From Tricholoma matsutake (lineage: Eukaryota > Basidiomycota > Agaricomycetes > Agaricales > Tricholomataceae), in contig AP026544.2 of assembly GCA_026075535.2 (NCBI GenBank), positions 1,364,001-1,428,000 on the forward strand: 64,000 nucleotides of DNA, read 5' to 3'. A model generated the notes under the pieces. It ran no database searches. It was given only the letters and a program-made list of their open reading frames with translations, and was not told the DNA's origin. Numbering within the stretch: position 1 is the first letter of the stretch; the number at the start of each line of letters is the position of its first letter. The position numbers were made by a program, and so were the translations under genes. Shown here piece by piece: positions 32,311-43,122 of the stretch.

Positions 32311-33922
32311 CTCTTGGGAATATTGTTTTTTTTTTTTTTTTTTTTTGGTGGAGCGTTTCCCATGATGGGGAAGCATTGGGACTCTAACAACATTATAGTC
32401 CCGTTGCCCGCTAGGGGTTCCAGGGAGTTAAAACCCTGGAGTAGCATAGGGAGTGTATATACCACGAGGAAATGCATTTATGCACAGAGTGTGGGGTTCA
32501 ACCAGTCTAAACGGGACGGTGTGGCTTAACCCAAACCTTCTCGTATCGACCAGCTCCTACCCACTAAAACCCCACTTACCTCTGTCCAGTTACTGGGGAG
32601 GTCTTCCTTGTTCTCGAGGGTGCCTTTCCATATGTTGATTACAGTTTTTATTTTGAGGCTCTTTTTTCCAAATCTCGGGTTTGTCATGCGGCAGTCAATT
32701 TCGAGGCGATTGTCCATCATCTTATACCATCGGTTCCTTACTTCTTCGGGTGTGAGGGGATTGTTTTCATTTCTTATTACTCTCTCACAACGAATTTTCC
32801 AGATTAAGTGTGCAGACTCAGATATAAGGATTCTCCATAGACGTTCGGCGCCTGGGATGCATTTCCCATCATTTATTCTAAATTCAGTAAGAGCACAACA
32901 TATTATGTTTCCTATCCATGGTTGCCTCCACTCTAGGTTCTTCTGGGTCCAGATTTGCTCTGCAAATTCCCATATTTCTTTCTGTCCTGGTGATTCACAT
33001 TGGGTCAAGATATGGTCCATCGTTTCAGGGGTGCCGCAGTGTGGGCATTCGCATCAATTTTGAATTTCTTCACAGAAATTTTCTTTTAGCCAGTATTTGC
33101 TGATTCGATATGTGCTATGTGCAGCCATCCACAAGAAGTAGCGTGCATTCTGTGAGAAATCTTTGTGTTGGATGGCTTTCCAGATCCAGTCTTCGCTGGG
33201 TATTTTTCCAGTTGCGTCCTCTACTTCATTCTGTATCTGGTCAATCATTTGAATTGTGGCTCTCCTTTGATGTAGGTTTAGTTGCAGTTTCTTCTGTCAG
33301 ATCCCTTTGTATGCTAAAGATTGCGTTAGTTCGCTTAGTTTTGCGCCCTTTAGCTGGTAAGCTGGTTCGATGGCTAGTTCGACTTCGTCTGCTTGGTTTT
33401 TCTGTGCTCCTAGGTTTGCCATTTGATTTGCTCCTGTAATCCCCTGGTGTTGAGGGTTGTTCTTAACCCACTTTAGCATTGTCTTTCCTTCCCTATTTCG
33501 GAGGGTGGCAGTAGTGGCCTGGAGGATCTCTGCATTGGCCATTCCGATGTACCCCTGGTTTTCATGTTTGGCCAGGTTTCTAGTTAGTGCGTTAATCACA
33601 TATTTAGAGTCACTCTCGATGTATAGGTTTGGGGCTCCTTTGTTTTCCTCTACGGCAATTTTGATTGCGATGAGCCCTGCTGCCTGGTTTGTTTGAGGGA
33701 AGGTTAGGGGGAGTCGGAGTGATTTGTTTCTTGGGTTTCCCTCAAGGTAGAAGACTCCGGCACCTGCTTGGGCAGTGGTTGTGCCTGTGTTCAGTGTGGA
33801 TCCAGTGGTTGCAACAGTGGTACTGGGTCTGTGTGTGGGGTTTGGGTTCATTATGGTTCCAAGGTGTGATTCACCTTTGGTAAAGATTTGGAAGAGGTCT
33901 CTGACGGCTCTTGGGAATATTG
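32311..33922 (-). mobile_element. 5'-truncated LINE, copy 1, with 15-bp target-site duplication
   Basis: CTCTTGGGAATATTG occurs at 32311-32325 and 33908-33922 and brackets the insertion. The inserted DNA (32326-33907) begins on the plus strand with 21 T, the complement of a 3' poly-A tail, so the element points left. Its coding remnant has a RNase H domain and a terminal Cys/His motif. Truncation at the 5' end is typical of target-primed reverse transcription. Confidence 0.9.
32526..33907 (-). pseudogene. LINE pol C-terminus: RNase H and CCHC-type motif (copy 1)
   Basis: From 33907 leftward, the RNase H region reads TGSTLNTGTTTAQAGAGVFY, QAAGLIAIKIA, NLYIESDSKYVINALTRNLA and QMANLGAQ. Compared with copy 2, the DGS motif has lost its Asp and the final Asp lies in a region that reads GANQMA, so two catalytic acids are gone. 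Farther on are QNEVEDATGKIPSEDWIWKA, FLWMAAHSTYRISKYWLKEN and, after a TGA at 33054-33056, CECPHCGTPETMDHILTQC, the Cys/His motif common at the C-terminus of Tad/L1-type LINE proteins. Copy 2 has Arg where this TGA stands. The segment ends near 32526 (TEVSGVLVGRSW). Confidence 0.8.
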
Positions 33923-34640
33923 TCAGGGACAGTGTTATTTCTGTTGTCACATGATCCAGCCATACCTGCCCATGACAAATTGTTTGTACTCTCGTCACTA
34001 GTCTTTGTTTCTGCAGGTCATTTTTACATTACTTTACCATTTCATTCAATTTGTCCTGTCATGTCGTTTGCAATGACCTATAAGTTTTGGTTTGGCCAGT
34101 CGCGGCTCTGCTGTGACTGGCCATATGTATGTAAATCATTGCAAAGTTTTTGGCCAATAAAATGTGTTGAGTTTAAACCCTAATAGTATCAGGCGCTGAT
34201 GGGATCAGCAGCCTGTGATTGCCTGCAGTAGCCAGTCTGAACATTGGTCTATAACTGGACATAGATCTATTTATACATTGTATGATATGCAGACTGTAAG
34301 TACATGCCATGGGAGAATGTACTCTGTCTTTTATCTTTTGCTAAATTCAATCAGCATAGCTGGTGTAATGGGGTATAACTGGACATAGATCTATTTATAC
34401 CTTTTATGATGTGCGGACTGTAAGTACTGTGGTTGAATGTAATATGTTCCTCTCTGTCATTTACTAACCGTGGTCAGCATAGCCAGTCTGAGCAATGCTC
34501 TTTAATTGGACATAAATCTATTTATATATTGTATGGTATGTTGACCATAAGTACTAAACATGCCCTTCTCAATCAGTCACAAGTACCAGTGGTTCTGTGA
34601 TCACATGACCTAGCCAGTCCAAGGTAGCTTTTTTCCCACA
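33923..34640. repeat. Degenerate tandem repeat of about 120 bp
   Basis: TGGACATAGATCTATTTATA followed by a CATTGTATGATATGCAGACT-like segment and GTAAGTAC occurs near 34256, 34381 and 34507 with increasing divergence; each is followed by a TCAGCATAGC-like segment. No gene recognised between the two LINE copies. Confidence 0.75.
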
Positions 34641-37301
34641 ATGGACACTATCTTTTTTTTTTTTTTTTGGTGGAGCATTTCCCATGGGGGGGGGGAGGCA
34701 TTGGGACTCTAACAACGTTACAGTCCCATTGCTCGCTAGGGTTTCCAAGGGATCTGAACCTCAGAGTAGACAAAGAATATGCACCCAAATCACCACGAGG
34801 AAATGCATTTACGCACTGAGTGTGGGGCTCAGTCAGTTTTGGTGAAAGGATATGGGTTAGTGAACCTCAGAGTAGACAAAGAATATGCACCCAAATCACT
34901 GCGAGGAAATGCATTTATGCACTGAGTGTGGGGCTCAGTCAGTTTTGGTGAAAGGATATGGGCTAACCCATGCCCTGTTGGCGAGACTGACTCCTACCCA
35001 CTAAAACCCCGCTCACCTCTGTCCAGTTTCTGGAAAGGTCTTCCTCATTCTCGAGGGTGTTTTTCCATGTCTGTACTACTATTTTAGGTTTAAGGCCCTT
35101 TTTTCCATATCGTGGGTTCATCAAGCTGCAGTCAGTGTTCATCATTTTGTGCCATCTATTACTTATTTCCTCTGTGGTATATGGGGTGTTTTGTGCTTGA
35201 TCACCCTTTCACAGCATAGTTTCCAGATAAGGTGTGCCGATTCAGATATCAGGATTCTCCAGAATCTATTAGCACCAGGTGTGTGTATGCCATCATTTGT
35301 GTTGAATTCAGTGAGTGCACAGCTTACAATGTTGCCTAGCCATGGTTGGCACCATTCTAGGTTTTTTCAGGTCCATATTTGTTCTGCTAGTCCCCATATT
35401 ATTTCCTGTCCAGGGGTCTCACATCGGGTTAGTATGTGGTCCATTGTTTCGGGGACCCCACAGTGCGGGCATTCACATCTATTTTGAATTTCCTCATGGA
35501 AATTTTCCTTCAGCCAGTATTTGCCAACTCTGTATGTGTCATGTGCAGTCATCCATAGGAAGTGTCGTGTATTTCTTGAGAAGTCTTTATGTCGGATGGC
35601 TTTCCAGATTTGGTCTTCGTTAGGCATTTTCCCAGTTGTGTCCTCTACCTCATTTTGTATCTTGTCAATCATTTGGGTCATTGCCCTTCTCTGGTGTGAG
35701 TGAGTTTGTAGTTTCCACTGTCGGATTCCTTTGTATGCTAATGATTGTGTCAGTTTGCTCAGTTTTGCTCCTGTTATTCAGTAGGGTGGTTGGACTGTTA
35801 AGTCAGGCTCGTCCAGTGTGTGGTCTTTCAATGCACCTAGGTTCGCCATCTTGTCTGCTCCTTCATTTCTCTCATGTCCAGAGTGGCCTTTGATCCACTT
35901 TATCATTGTTCTTCCTTTTCTGGCACGTAGGGTAGCGACAGTGGCTTGGAGGATTCCTGTGTTTGCCAGTCCAATGTACCCTTGATCTTCATGTTTGGTC
36001 AGGTTCTTGGTAAGTGCATTGATTGCATACTTGGAGTTGCTTTCAATATATAGGTTAGGGGATTCATCATTGTCCTCTGCAGTGGCTCTGATTGCAAAAG
36101 GTTCTGCTGCTTGGTTTGTTTGGGGGAGTGTCTTGGGGAGTTGTAGGGATAAGTTTTTTGGGTCTCCTTCACGGTAGAAGATACCCACACCTGCCCGAGC
36201 AGAGGTTGTGCCGGTGTCAAGGGTAGACCCGTCGGTTGTGGCAATGGTACTGGGTCCTTGCTTGGGTTCTATGTTCATTATTGTTTTGTTTGGCAGGGTG
36301 CCTTCTGTGAATACACAGAAAATTTCTTTCACAGATTTGGCAGTAATTAGGGATGGGAGGAAAGGTTTCCAGTCATCATCCTCGTCATTTGCAGGATTTG
36401 GGGTCATGTCAGAGAGCCTTGCAGGGTTTCATTTTGGGGGGAGGGTTTTGATCAAGTCATTGGCCAGTCAGATACAATCTGAGGGGGATTCGCAACTGGT
36501 GTTTCGGATATTTGTACAGGCGGCACAGCTGCAGTACCATGACTCAGGGTGGCCATTCATGAGTTTGAGGCTTGCAAGGTCATCTGCATCGCCTACAGTT
36601 AAAATCTTGTGTTTTCTAAGGAGGCATTTACTGGATTGGTGTGTGGCCAGGCATCGAATTCTTCTATTGGCTTGGGCATGGTACCATATTGGCAGCTGTC
36701 TTGTGGTGTCTTTGGTATTTGTATGGACTTCCATCCGTAGACCATACTTCTTTGCAGAGTCCATCATGTTTTTTATCTCCGTTGGGTTCTTGTTATTTGG
36801 GTGGCTTCCAGTATAGGTCTTCCAGGTTTGTAGGAGAATATTTGTTCACATCTCTGGTTTAATATTCTTTTCTGTTTTAGGTATATTCATCATCATTATT
36901 GCATCCACATATTCTGCCCATGGTGCACGTGAAGAGTCAAGGTTCAGGTAGCTTTTCAGCCACATAAGTTGAATTGCTTCATTTCTTGCTTGGATGTTGA
37001 GTAGTCCCCGCCCGCCTATATCTTTGGGTGCTAGAAGCATGTCTTCTTTTACTGGGCTCTTTTTATCACTCCAGATGAATGTACATGCGATCTTTTGGAG
37101 TTGTTTTTCTATTGGTTTGGGCATTTGTTGGGCCTGCGTCAAGTATTGTGTGAAGCCACTGACGATCATTTGAACTAGGAGTTTTCGTCCCTCGATTGTT
37201 GGTTTTGCATTGTCCCATCTTGCCAGGGCTGTTTCTATCTTCTCGACAATTGGGGACCAGGGTGTGGTGTCAGGGGTGTCATTACATGATGGACACTATC
37301 T
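34641..37301 (-). mobile_element. 5'-truncated LINE, copy 2, with 12-13-bp target-site duplication
   Basis: ATGGACACTATC is present at 34641-34652 and 37289-37300. The insertion (34653-37288) begins with 16 T on the plus strand and is oriented leftward. It shares its 3' untranslated region (GGTGGAGCATTTCCCATG and GCATTGGGACTCTAACAAC) with copy 1 and carries an internal tandem duplication of about 105 bp at 34760-34960. Confidence 0.9.
34963..37288 (-). pseudogene. LINE pol C-terminal half: RT tail, RNase H, CCHC motif (copy 2)
   Basis: From the right: the post-catalytic RT region (FTQYLTQAQQMPKPIEKQLQ, CTFIWSDKKSP, GGRGLLNIQARNEAIQLMWL; 37170-36900), a linker with WYCSCAACTNI (near 36500), and a RNase H domain (TDGSTLDTGTTSARAGVGIF, LYIESNSKYAINALTKNLT, IKWIKGHSGHERNEGADKMA; 36400-35780). 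The first and last catalytic residues are present, but the Asp of ESDSKY (kept in copy 1) is Asn here. Next are VEDTTGKMPNEDQIWKAIR and CECPHCGVPETMDHILTRC (35681-35367) and the conserved end WTEVSGVLVGRSQ. The catalytic RT palm is missing through 5' truncation. Confidence 0.85.
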
Positions 37302-37322
37302 GTCAGTTCTGGCGACCTTGGG

Positions 37323-37423
37323 ATCACATGACCTAGCCAGTCCAAGGTAGCTTTATTCCCACGATCAACAGATTCTGGCGACCATTGGACAAAAGCTACC
37401 TTGGACGGGCTAGGTCATGTGAT
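37323..37423. repeat. 32-bp inverted repeat (hairpin), third arm split off by LINE copy 2
   Basis: ATCACATGACCTAGCCAGTC with CAAGGTAGCTTT (37323-37354) is inverted at 37392-37423 with one mismatch and a 37-base spacer. The same 32 bases occur in direct orientation at 34600-34631, on the other side of LINE copy 2. It resembles a small foldback element. Confidence 0.85.
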
Positions 37424-37540
37424 TATATACTAGCGTTGCTATGACACTCATTACTAGTCCTAACAGCCCGGTTGTAACTGGATTTCCAGACAACTGACTG
37501 TTTGAGCTTATCCCATTATCTTACTACTCCTAATAGTCCA

Positions 37541-38460
37541 GTTGTTGGCGTTCCCTGGGTTCCCGGTAATGTAGATTATAATGGGTTGAAGCCCAGCATG
37601 TAAGGCACGTACACACCTGTACACCATACCAACTCAGCCTCTCAACAAGTCATTACTGTTTCAATTACTTGTTGGCCCAATGTTGGTTATTCAAAACAAA
37701 TAGAGGTAACAACTCATGCCAGATACCTACCCGATCATGCTCTGTTCATTGCAATGTCTCAATGCCCTGAATCTCATAGCTACCAAAAATGGCCAAAGAT
37801 GACCAACATTTTTTGTCGGTGAATTATTATCGGTGAATTACTGATACGTCACAAACCAACGAACACAATTTCCACTCATGCACCATTGATGTCTCCCTCT
37901 CACATCACACTACCATTTCATAATCAGCTAGTGGTTGTCGTTCACTAGGATCCCAGGAATGTCAACTGTAATAGTTCGACCTGTGGAATTGCCAACACCC
38001 AGATCTCCTTTACCTTATGGCACGCACCAGTATCCCCTACTCAATGACAACTCAACAAGGGTTTATACCTTTAATAATTTGTTGGTTTTCCAACACAAAG
38101 GAGGTAAGTGATGATCTCAAATACCTGATCACGTCCCATTCATTGTAGTGTTCAGTGCCCCACCACTTACACATCTTGTAGCTCACAAAACTGGCCAATG
38201 AGGCAAGTTGATGACTGACATTTTTTGTCAGTGAATTACTCATTTATTGAAAACATGTCATCACGATGTCATTCCACATGACCTTATCGTCTTCCTCTCG
38301 CCAAGATGATGACCAACATTTTTTGTTGGTGAATTACTGCTTTATTCAAAACACATCATCACTACATCACCTCACATGACTCCTCTTGCCAAGATGATGA
38401 CCGACTTTTTTTGTCGGTGAGTTACTGCTACGTCGCAAACACAAGAACACAAATTCCACC
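37541..38460. repeat. Degenerate repeat field with recurrent ACYRACA-T6-TGTYRGT hairpins (block 1)
   Basis: Four hairpin-like motifs occur at 37801, 38212, 38310 and 38400, each followed by GTGAATTA or a variant. Surrounding sequence (CAGGAATGTCAACTGTAATA, ACTCAACAAGGGTTTAT, GTGTTCAGTGCCCCACCAC) is shared with block 2 at 40540-41265. No coding sequence seen. Confidence 0.75.
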
Positions 38461-38667
38461 CATGTGCCATTGATTTCTCCCATCTTGTGCATTCTTGCTT
38501 CCTTCTCTCATCAACTCTAAGTTACTTTGCCCATCTTTTTCACCGTTCCATCTTTTCATATGTAATTTTAAAATATATTAATTCCTTCTCAGCTTAGGCT
38601 CTCCGTTCCTCACCTATCAAATGATGGGACCATTTTGGTGGCCTCAGTTACTGCTACTTTGTATTTT

Positions 38668-38940
38668 GAGTCAGCGCCACATACCACGTCGGTTGAAAGT
38701 CACATGACTGGTAAACGTTTGGAGAGCTCAGCATGGTTATAAATTTATAAGCTGTTCAATGTAGTAATATGCTTTTTGAGTCAGAAGGCCACATACCACA
38801 GCATCAGTCAAAAGTCACGTGACTGGTAAACGTTTGGAGAGCTCAGCATGATCATAAATTTATAAGCTGTTCAATTTAGTAATCTGCTTTTTGAGTCAGG
38901 AGGCCACATACCACAGCGTCCATGATTATTCCCGCTACTT
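38668..38940. repeat. 110-115-bp tandem repeat
   Basis: GAGTCAG followed by GCCACATACCAC starts at 38668, 38778 and 38893. The first two intervals share GTCACATGACTGGTAAACGT, TTGGAGAGCTCAGCATG and TAAATTTATAAGCTGTTCAA. Part of the unit (ATAAATTTATAAGCTGTTCAA) is also at 40180-40201. Confidence 0.85.
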
Positions 38941-39238
38941 TAGTGCACCAAATGCAAAATGGTGCCCGATTGAAACATGTGATATTTTTGGACTGGTGAA
39001 CGGACCGCATAATTGATCTCACACCATCTGTGTCATTTGACGAACCTGTCCATGTGACTGCGCTTTGCATCCAAACACAGTTGCCAGTGTTTCACATTGT
39101 TCAGTTTTCAGTTCTCTCATTCAACATCCAATGTTCAACCATGAGTGCATGTATAGCCGGTCAAGCCATCTCTGTTGTCTTTGATAGGCATTGACCTCGG
39201 TCACATATTACTCGGGCTTGGGCGGTGTCACACAATGT

Positions 39239-39971
39239 TTATTCTGATTCGTTAACAACAGGTGTCAATGCTGATATGGGTCGAGGCGTGCTTACTTGTG
39301 TCATCAAACTCATTGTTGGGGAGAATTTAGTGGCCAATCTAATTCTTGGAGCAGATTGTACTATGGAGAATATCTGGTATCTGAGGGATTGATTTCGTCT
39401 CCTGGGTGGAATCATGAAGCGAATGGATTCCACAGTCGTGGTGAGTGCTACTCACTTAATCTTCAAATTGTTGCTGATAGATATCTTACCTCCTCCATGA
39501 AATACTTTCAGTCTCAAATGATAGTATTGATGATGGTGAAACTATCACCATTGAAAATCATTCTTCTACACATTATAATTTGCCTTTGGTAAAGCAATTA
39601 TTACTGGATCCAACTTCAGCCCTTTATACAATTTCAAAGATATCTTGAGTGGTCATGGGATTCAATTTTTGGTTGATAATCCTTGTTCTTCTCAGCTGGC
39701 TTTGATACATCATATATTGAATGGATTTTGTGCATCTAATTCAAATCATGATTGTTGTCTTCTGTCTGGTTCTGTTGGACTTGTTGACTTATCTTCTGCT
39801 ATGTGTAATATTGTCGTCGATGCTCCCATACATCTTCTTCAATTGATGTGCAAAGGCATTGGTTATTTGTCTACTGATTCTTTGACTGAGGTTGAGTTGT
39901 TGAAATTGATACGTGTCTGTCATGATGTTCTTTTAAAAAATTCTTCCCTTTCCATTAATACTTGCCTTTGA
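39239..39971 (+). other. Unrecognised open segments with protein-like composition
   Basis: One segment near 39240-39390 reads MGRGVLTCVIKLIVGENLVA then LILGADCTMENIWYLRD. A second, from about 39515 to the stop at 39971, reads DSIDDGETITIENHSSTHYN, LPLVKQLLLDPTSALYNFKD, ILSGHGIQFLVDNPCSSQLA and TDSLTEVELLKLIRVCHDVL. Composition and continuity look like real protein rather than noise, but I recognise no family. The first segment vaguely resembles the region after a retropepsin. It may be a TE-derived ORF or an orphan exon. Confidence 0.3.
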
Positions 39972-40539
39972 TTGATCTCACACCATGGCAGTGGCCAGTG
40001 TTTCAGATTGTTCAGCTTTTATTCCAGCTACAGAGTACCGACTACAGAATACCATCATACTGTACACCATATATCATACAGCATGATCAGGACTATATAA
40101 CAACACCAACAAAACCCTTTATTCAATAATTTATCAAAAGTAGTGGGCTTTGCCACCGCTCGACGGTGCGCTACTTGGTAATAAATTTATAAGCTGTTCA
40201 ACTTAGTAATCACATTACTCGGTTCTGGGCCTGTCACATGAATATTTTATGTTCAAATTTGTCAGCACGCGATGTAGCTAATGCTGGTTGATGCGGCTGC
40301 GGGTGTGGACATGGATATGAATGCAGCCTCTCCCCTGCACTCCGTGTGCTGTCTCCCCATCCCCATCCCCATCCCCATCCCTGTTCTCACAACTGGAGGC
40401 ATACCCTGCAAGCATACACTCTGTTCTTCCTCTTCTTCTTCCGCATCCCCTCCTGCACGCACACCTCGTCCCCCTGGGTATACAAATTCATGTTCCTGCA
40501 GAACCTCTCCAGCACTAATACTTCACTGCTGCCCAATCC
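39972..40539. other. No gene recognised; short CCCCAT microsatellite
   Basis: Contains CCATCCCCATCCCCATCCCC (about 40357-40380) and a fragment of the 38.7-kb tandem repeat. Ser/Pro-rich open segments in several frames follow the repeats and look incidental. Confidence 0.4.
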
Positions 40540-41265
40540 TAGGACGTCTCTGCTCGGCATGCACTGGTATCCCAACTCAATAACTACTCAACAAGAGTTT
40601 ATAACTTTTATAATTAGTTGGTTTTCCAATACAAAGGAGGTAAGAGTTGATCTCAAATACCTGATCATGTCCCATTTATTGTAGTGTTCAGTGCCCCACC
40701 ACTTACACATCTCCCAGTTAAATCAACTGACCAATGAGACTGGTCAATGACTGACATTTTTTGTTGGTGAAATACAGCTCCGTCGCAAGCACCTGGACAC
40801 AATTTCCGCCCATGCGCCATTGCTATCTCCCTTTCGCATCACACTACCATTTCATAATCAGCTTGCGGTTATCATTGACTGGGTTCCCAGGAATGTCAAT
40901 TGTAATAGTTCGACCGTAGAATTGCTAACATCCAGAACTCCCCCACTTTATGACACACACCGGTATCCCAACTCAATGACTACTCAACCAGGGTTTATAA
41001 CTTTAATAATCTGTTGGTTTTCTGACACAAAGGCAGTAAGTGTTGATCTCAAATCCCTGATCACGTCCCATTCATTATAGTGTTCAGTGCCCCACAACTT
41101 ACACATCTCATAGCTAACCAAACTGGCCAATCAGATGAGTTGAAGACCGACATTTTTTGTCGGTGAATTGGTGATTTATTGAAAACATATCATCACTACA
41201 TCAGCCCACGTGACCTTAACGTCTTTCGATGATGACTGACATTTTTGTTGGTGAATTACATACCT
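40540..41265. repeat. Degenerate repeat field with hairpins (block 2)
   Basis: Three more hairpin motifs (40749, 41147, 41233) lie in sequence homologous to block 1, including CCCAGGAATGTCAATTGTAA, TAGTGTTCAGTGCCCCAC and CATTGATATCTCCC-like variants. The two blocks look like copies of one element, each with internal duplication. Confidence 0.75.
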
Positions 41266-42402
41266 CAACCATGTGTGATCATATCATAACACAATTGACT
41301 TCAGTGTATCGTGAAGTAATTCAACTGGAGCCATTGCCTCCCACTTCCAGCCCGAGAACTTTTGAGGGGTACTGGACAGTAGTGACACAAGGTGTTCAGT
41401 TTGCAGGGCAGATACTTGTGCACCTCTGTGGTGTTGGTGAAGCATCGACAATCCAAAATGATGAAATAATGTGGGGTATGTATTCAGAATTAAACATGGG
41501 TTTAGGGTTAAATTGTACCTATCACAGATGATATCCATGCCATGATGGAAGTAGGACAGGATGATGAGGAGGATGTAGGAGATGTACACACAGGGACAGA
41601 AGACCAAGAGGAAGATGAAAGAAGTGTGCGTGACAACGTTTAACCTGCTATAAACCTCATGTTGACGTGTAGTCTTGACAGGAAGCAGAAATGCAATATC
41701 AAGCCATCCTTGATTGTACTGAACAAGGGCATTATACTTGCTCATCATTGGAACAGCTTCTTCTACATGGATGCAGAGGAAATATGGTGGCCAAGGAGCA
41801 AGATGCACTCATGTGATTGATGATGGGATATGGCAAGACCACAAAAGCGAAGATGGTAAGTCCCAAATGACGCATATATGTAGGCTATATGATGATTGGG
41901 CCACAGAATTCTATATTCAGGTGAGATGATGCAGGACCATCTGACTGGGAACAGGTTTACGACTCAGTCTTAGCCATGGAAGCAGTCCCAGATGACATGG
42001 AGCATCTATTAGAGACAGACAAGGTACATCACATGCTCTTTATTATCCTAGGAAGGCTCAGGATATCCTCAGTTTCTATTGAATTGTGGACATGGCGACA
42101 TGTTGAGCGGGTATATTCAATACATTATATGGACAATACACGTCATCAAATTTGCAATAGATTGGAAAGCAAAAGAGTCTACAGCAGAAGGGCGAGGATG
42201 GAAGCACAATTACCAGCAAAAATTGATTGATTGTGAACAAAACCAGGAGGTTGCCCAAATTGAAGCAACTTGCATGGGAAAATGCATGGAGAAAAAATTG
42301 ACCAGCCTCCATTGTAGATTTGGGGTCAGACATGAAAAGTTGGTAATGGCACATAATCATATACACAAGCTTTATGAAATGGTGTGTCATCAACGTGCCT
42401 AA
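41266..42402 (+). pseudogene. Unrecognised split ORFs upstream of the RTC4-like gene
   Basis: Three protein-like stretches lie in sequence: ITQLTSVYREVIQLEPLPPT with GYWTVVTQGVQFAGQILVHL (41284-41510); an acidic segment and EMQYQAILDCTEQGHYTCSS (41680-41800); and NCGHGDMLSGYIQYIIWTIH, KESTAEGRGWKHNYQQKLID and LVMAHNHIHKLYEMV (42079-42390). They are interrupted by stops and frame changes, some compatible with short introns (a TTGACAG acceptor near 41680). I do not know the family. Confidence 0.3.
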
Positions 42403-42421
42403 AAATTAAAACTTATCACAT

Positions 42422-42892
42422 TTGAGCCAGTTCGGCACTGGTGTACTCCTGGATCCATTGTGGACAGCAAGCAAGGGGGCAATGCCCACTACCCAGAAAG
42501 CTGCAGGTCGCAGTTCTTCATTTGGTGCAACCTTGGACATGATAATGTCCAACTTGTGGACAGATCTGTCTTCAAATGATGGCGGTGATGGTGACAACAA
42601 TGTTGATGATATCCTCAAATGTAGACGGAGAGACAGCGCAGCAACCTTGGTCCAACTGATGATGATCTTTGTCAGTGAGGATCTAGCAGAATGGGTAAAG
42701 ACATTTTTAGAAGAGGGGCTGGAAGAGCCCATAACCCTTCAGGAAGATGACGAGATGACACAGGCAGGTATATATTTATATTTGGTGGCCTCGCTAACCC
42801 TCTTTTTAGGAGACACCGGGAAACTCTCAGGATGCCACGAGTCCATCAACATCAATCCATATACCGCCCAGGCGAGATACTCCCTTGTGTAA
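42422..42892 (+). CDS. Hypothetical protein, helical, unrecognised
   Basis: A single open frame gives SQFGTGVLLDPLWTASKGAM, then SSFGATLDMIMSNLWTDLSS, an acidic Asp/Asn loop, and AATLVQLMMIFVSEDLAEWV followed by KTFLEEGLEEPITLQEDDEM. It looks like an alpha-helical domain and may be the continuation of the preceding segments through an intron near 42400. No enzyme motif is visible. Confidence 0.35.
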   Translation: MSQFGTGVLLDPLWTASKGAMPTTQKAAGRSSSFGATLDMIMSNLWTDLSSNDGGDGDNNVDDILKCRRRDSAATLVQLMMIFVSEDLAEWVKTFLEEGLEEPITLQEDDEMTQAGIYLYLVASLTLFLGDTGKLSGCHESININPYTAQARYSLV

Positions 42893-43122
42893 CATGCCTG
42901 ACCAAAGCAGTGTGGCATCAAGCCCCGGTGCAGGGACAGGGGGTGGCAATGAGGTGTGTATATTAATCGGATATATGCCTCCATTCATGTGAAAAATTGC
43001 ATGTGAAGGCACAATCAAGTTCCTACAGAGGACAGGGAATGCCCCAGGTGGTAAATTATGTTCTCTCAACCTTGCACACGCATTCATCTCGAAATGTATA
43101 GGAAAGATCACACATCCGTGGT

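Noticed and set aside
32405..32450. tRNA-like stem in the LINE 3' region (CCAGGGAGTTAAAACCCTGG)
   Set aside because: A simple hairpin shared by the LINE 3' ends; no A box or full cloverleaf.
40357..40380. CCCCAT repeat as a telomere remnant
   Set aside because: Only about four units, and it does not match TTAGGG; a simple microsatellite.
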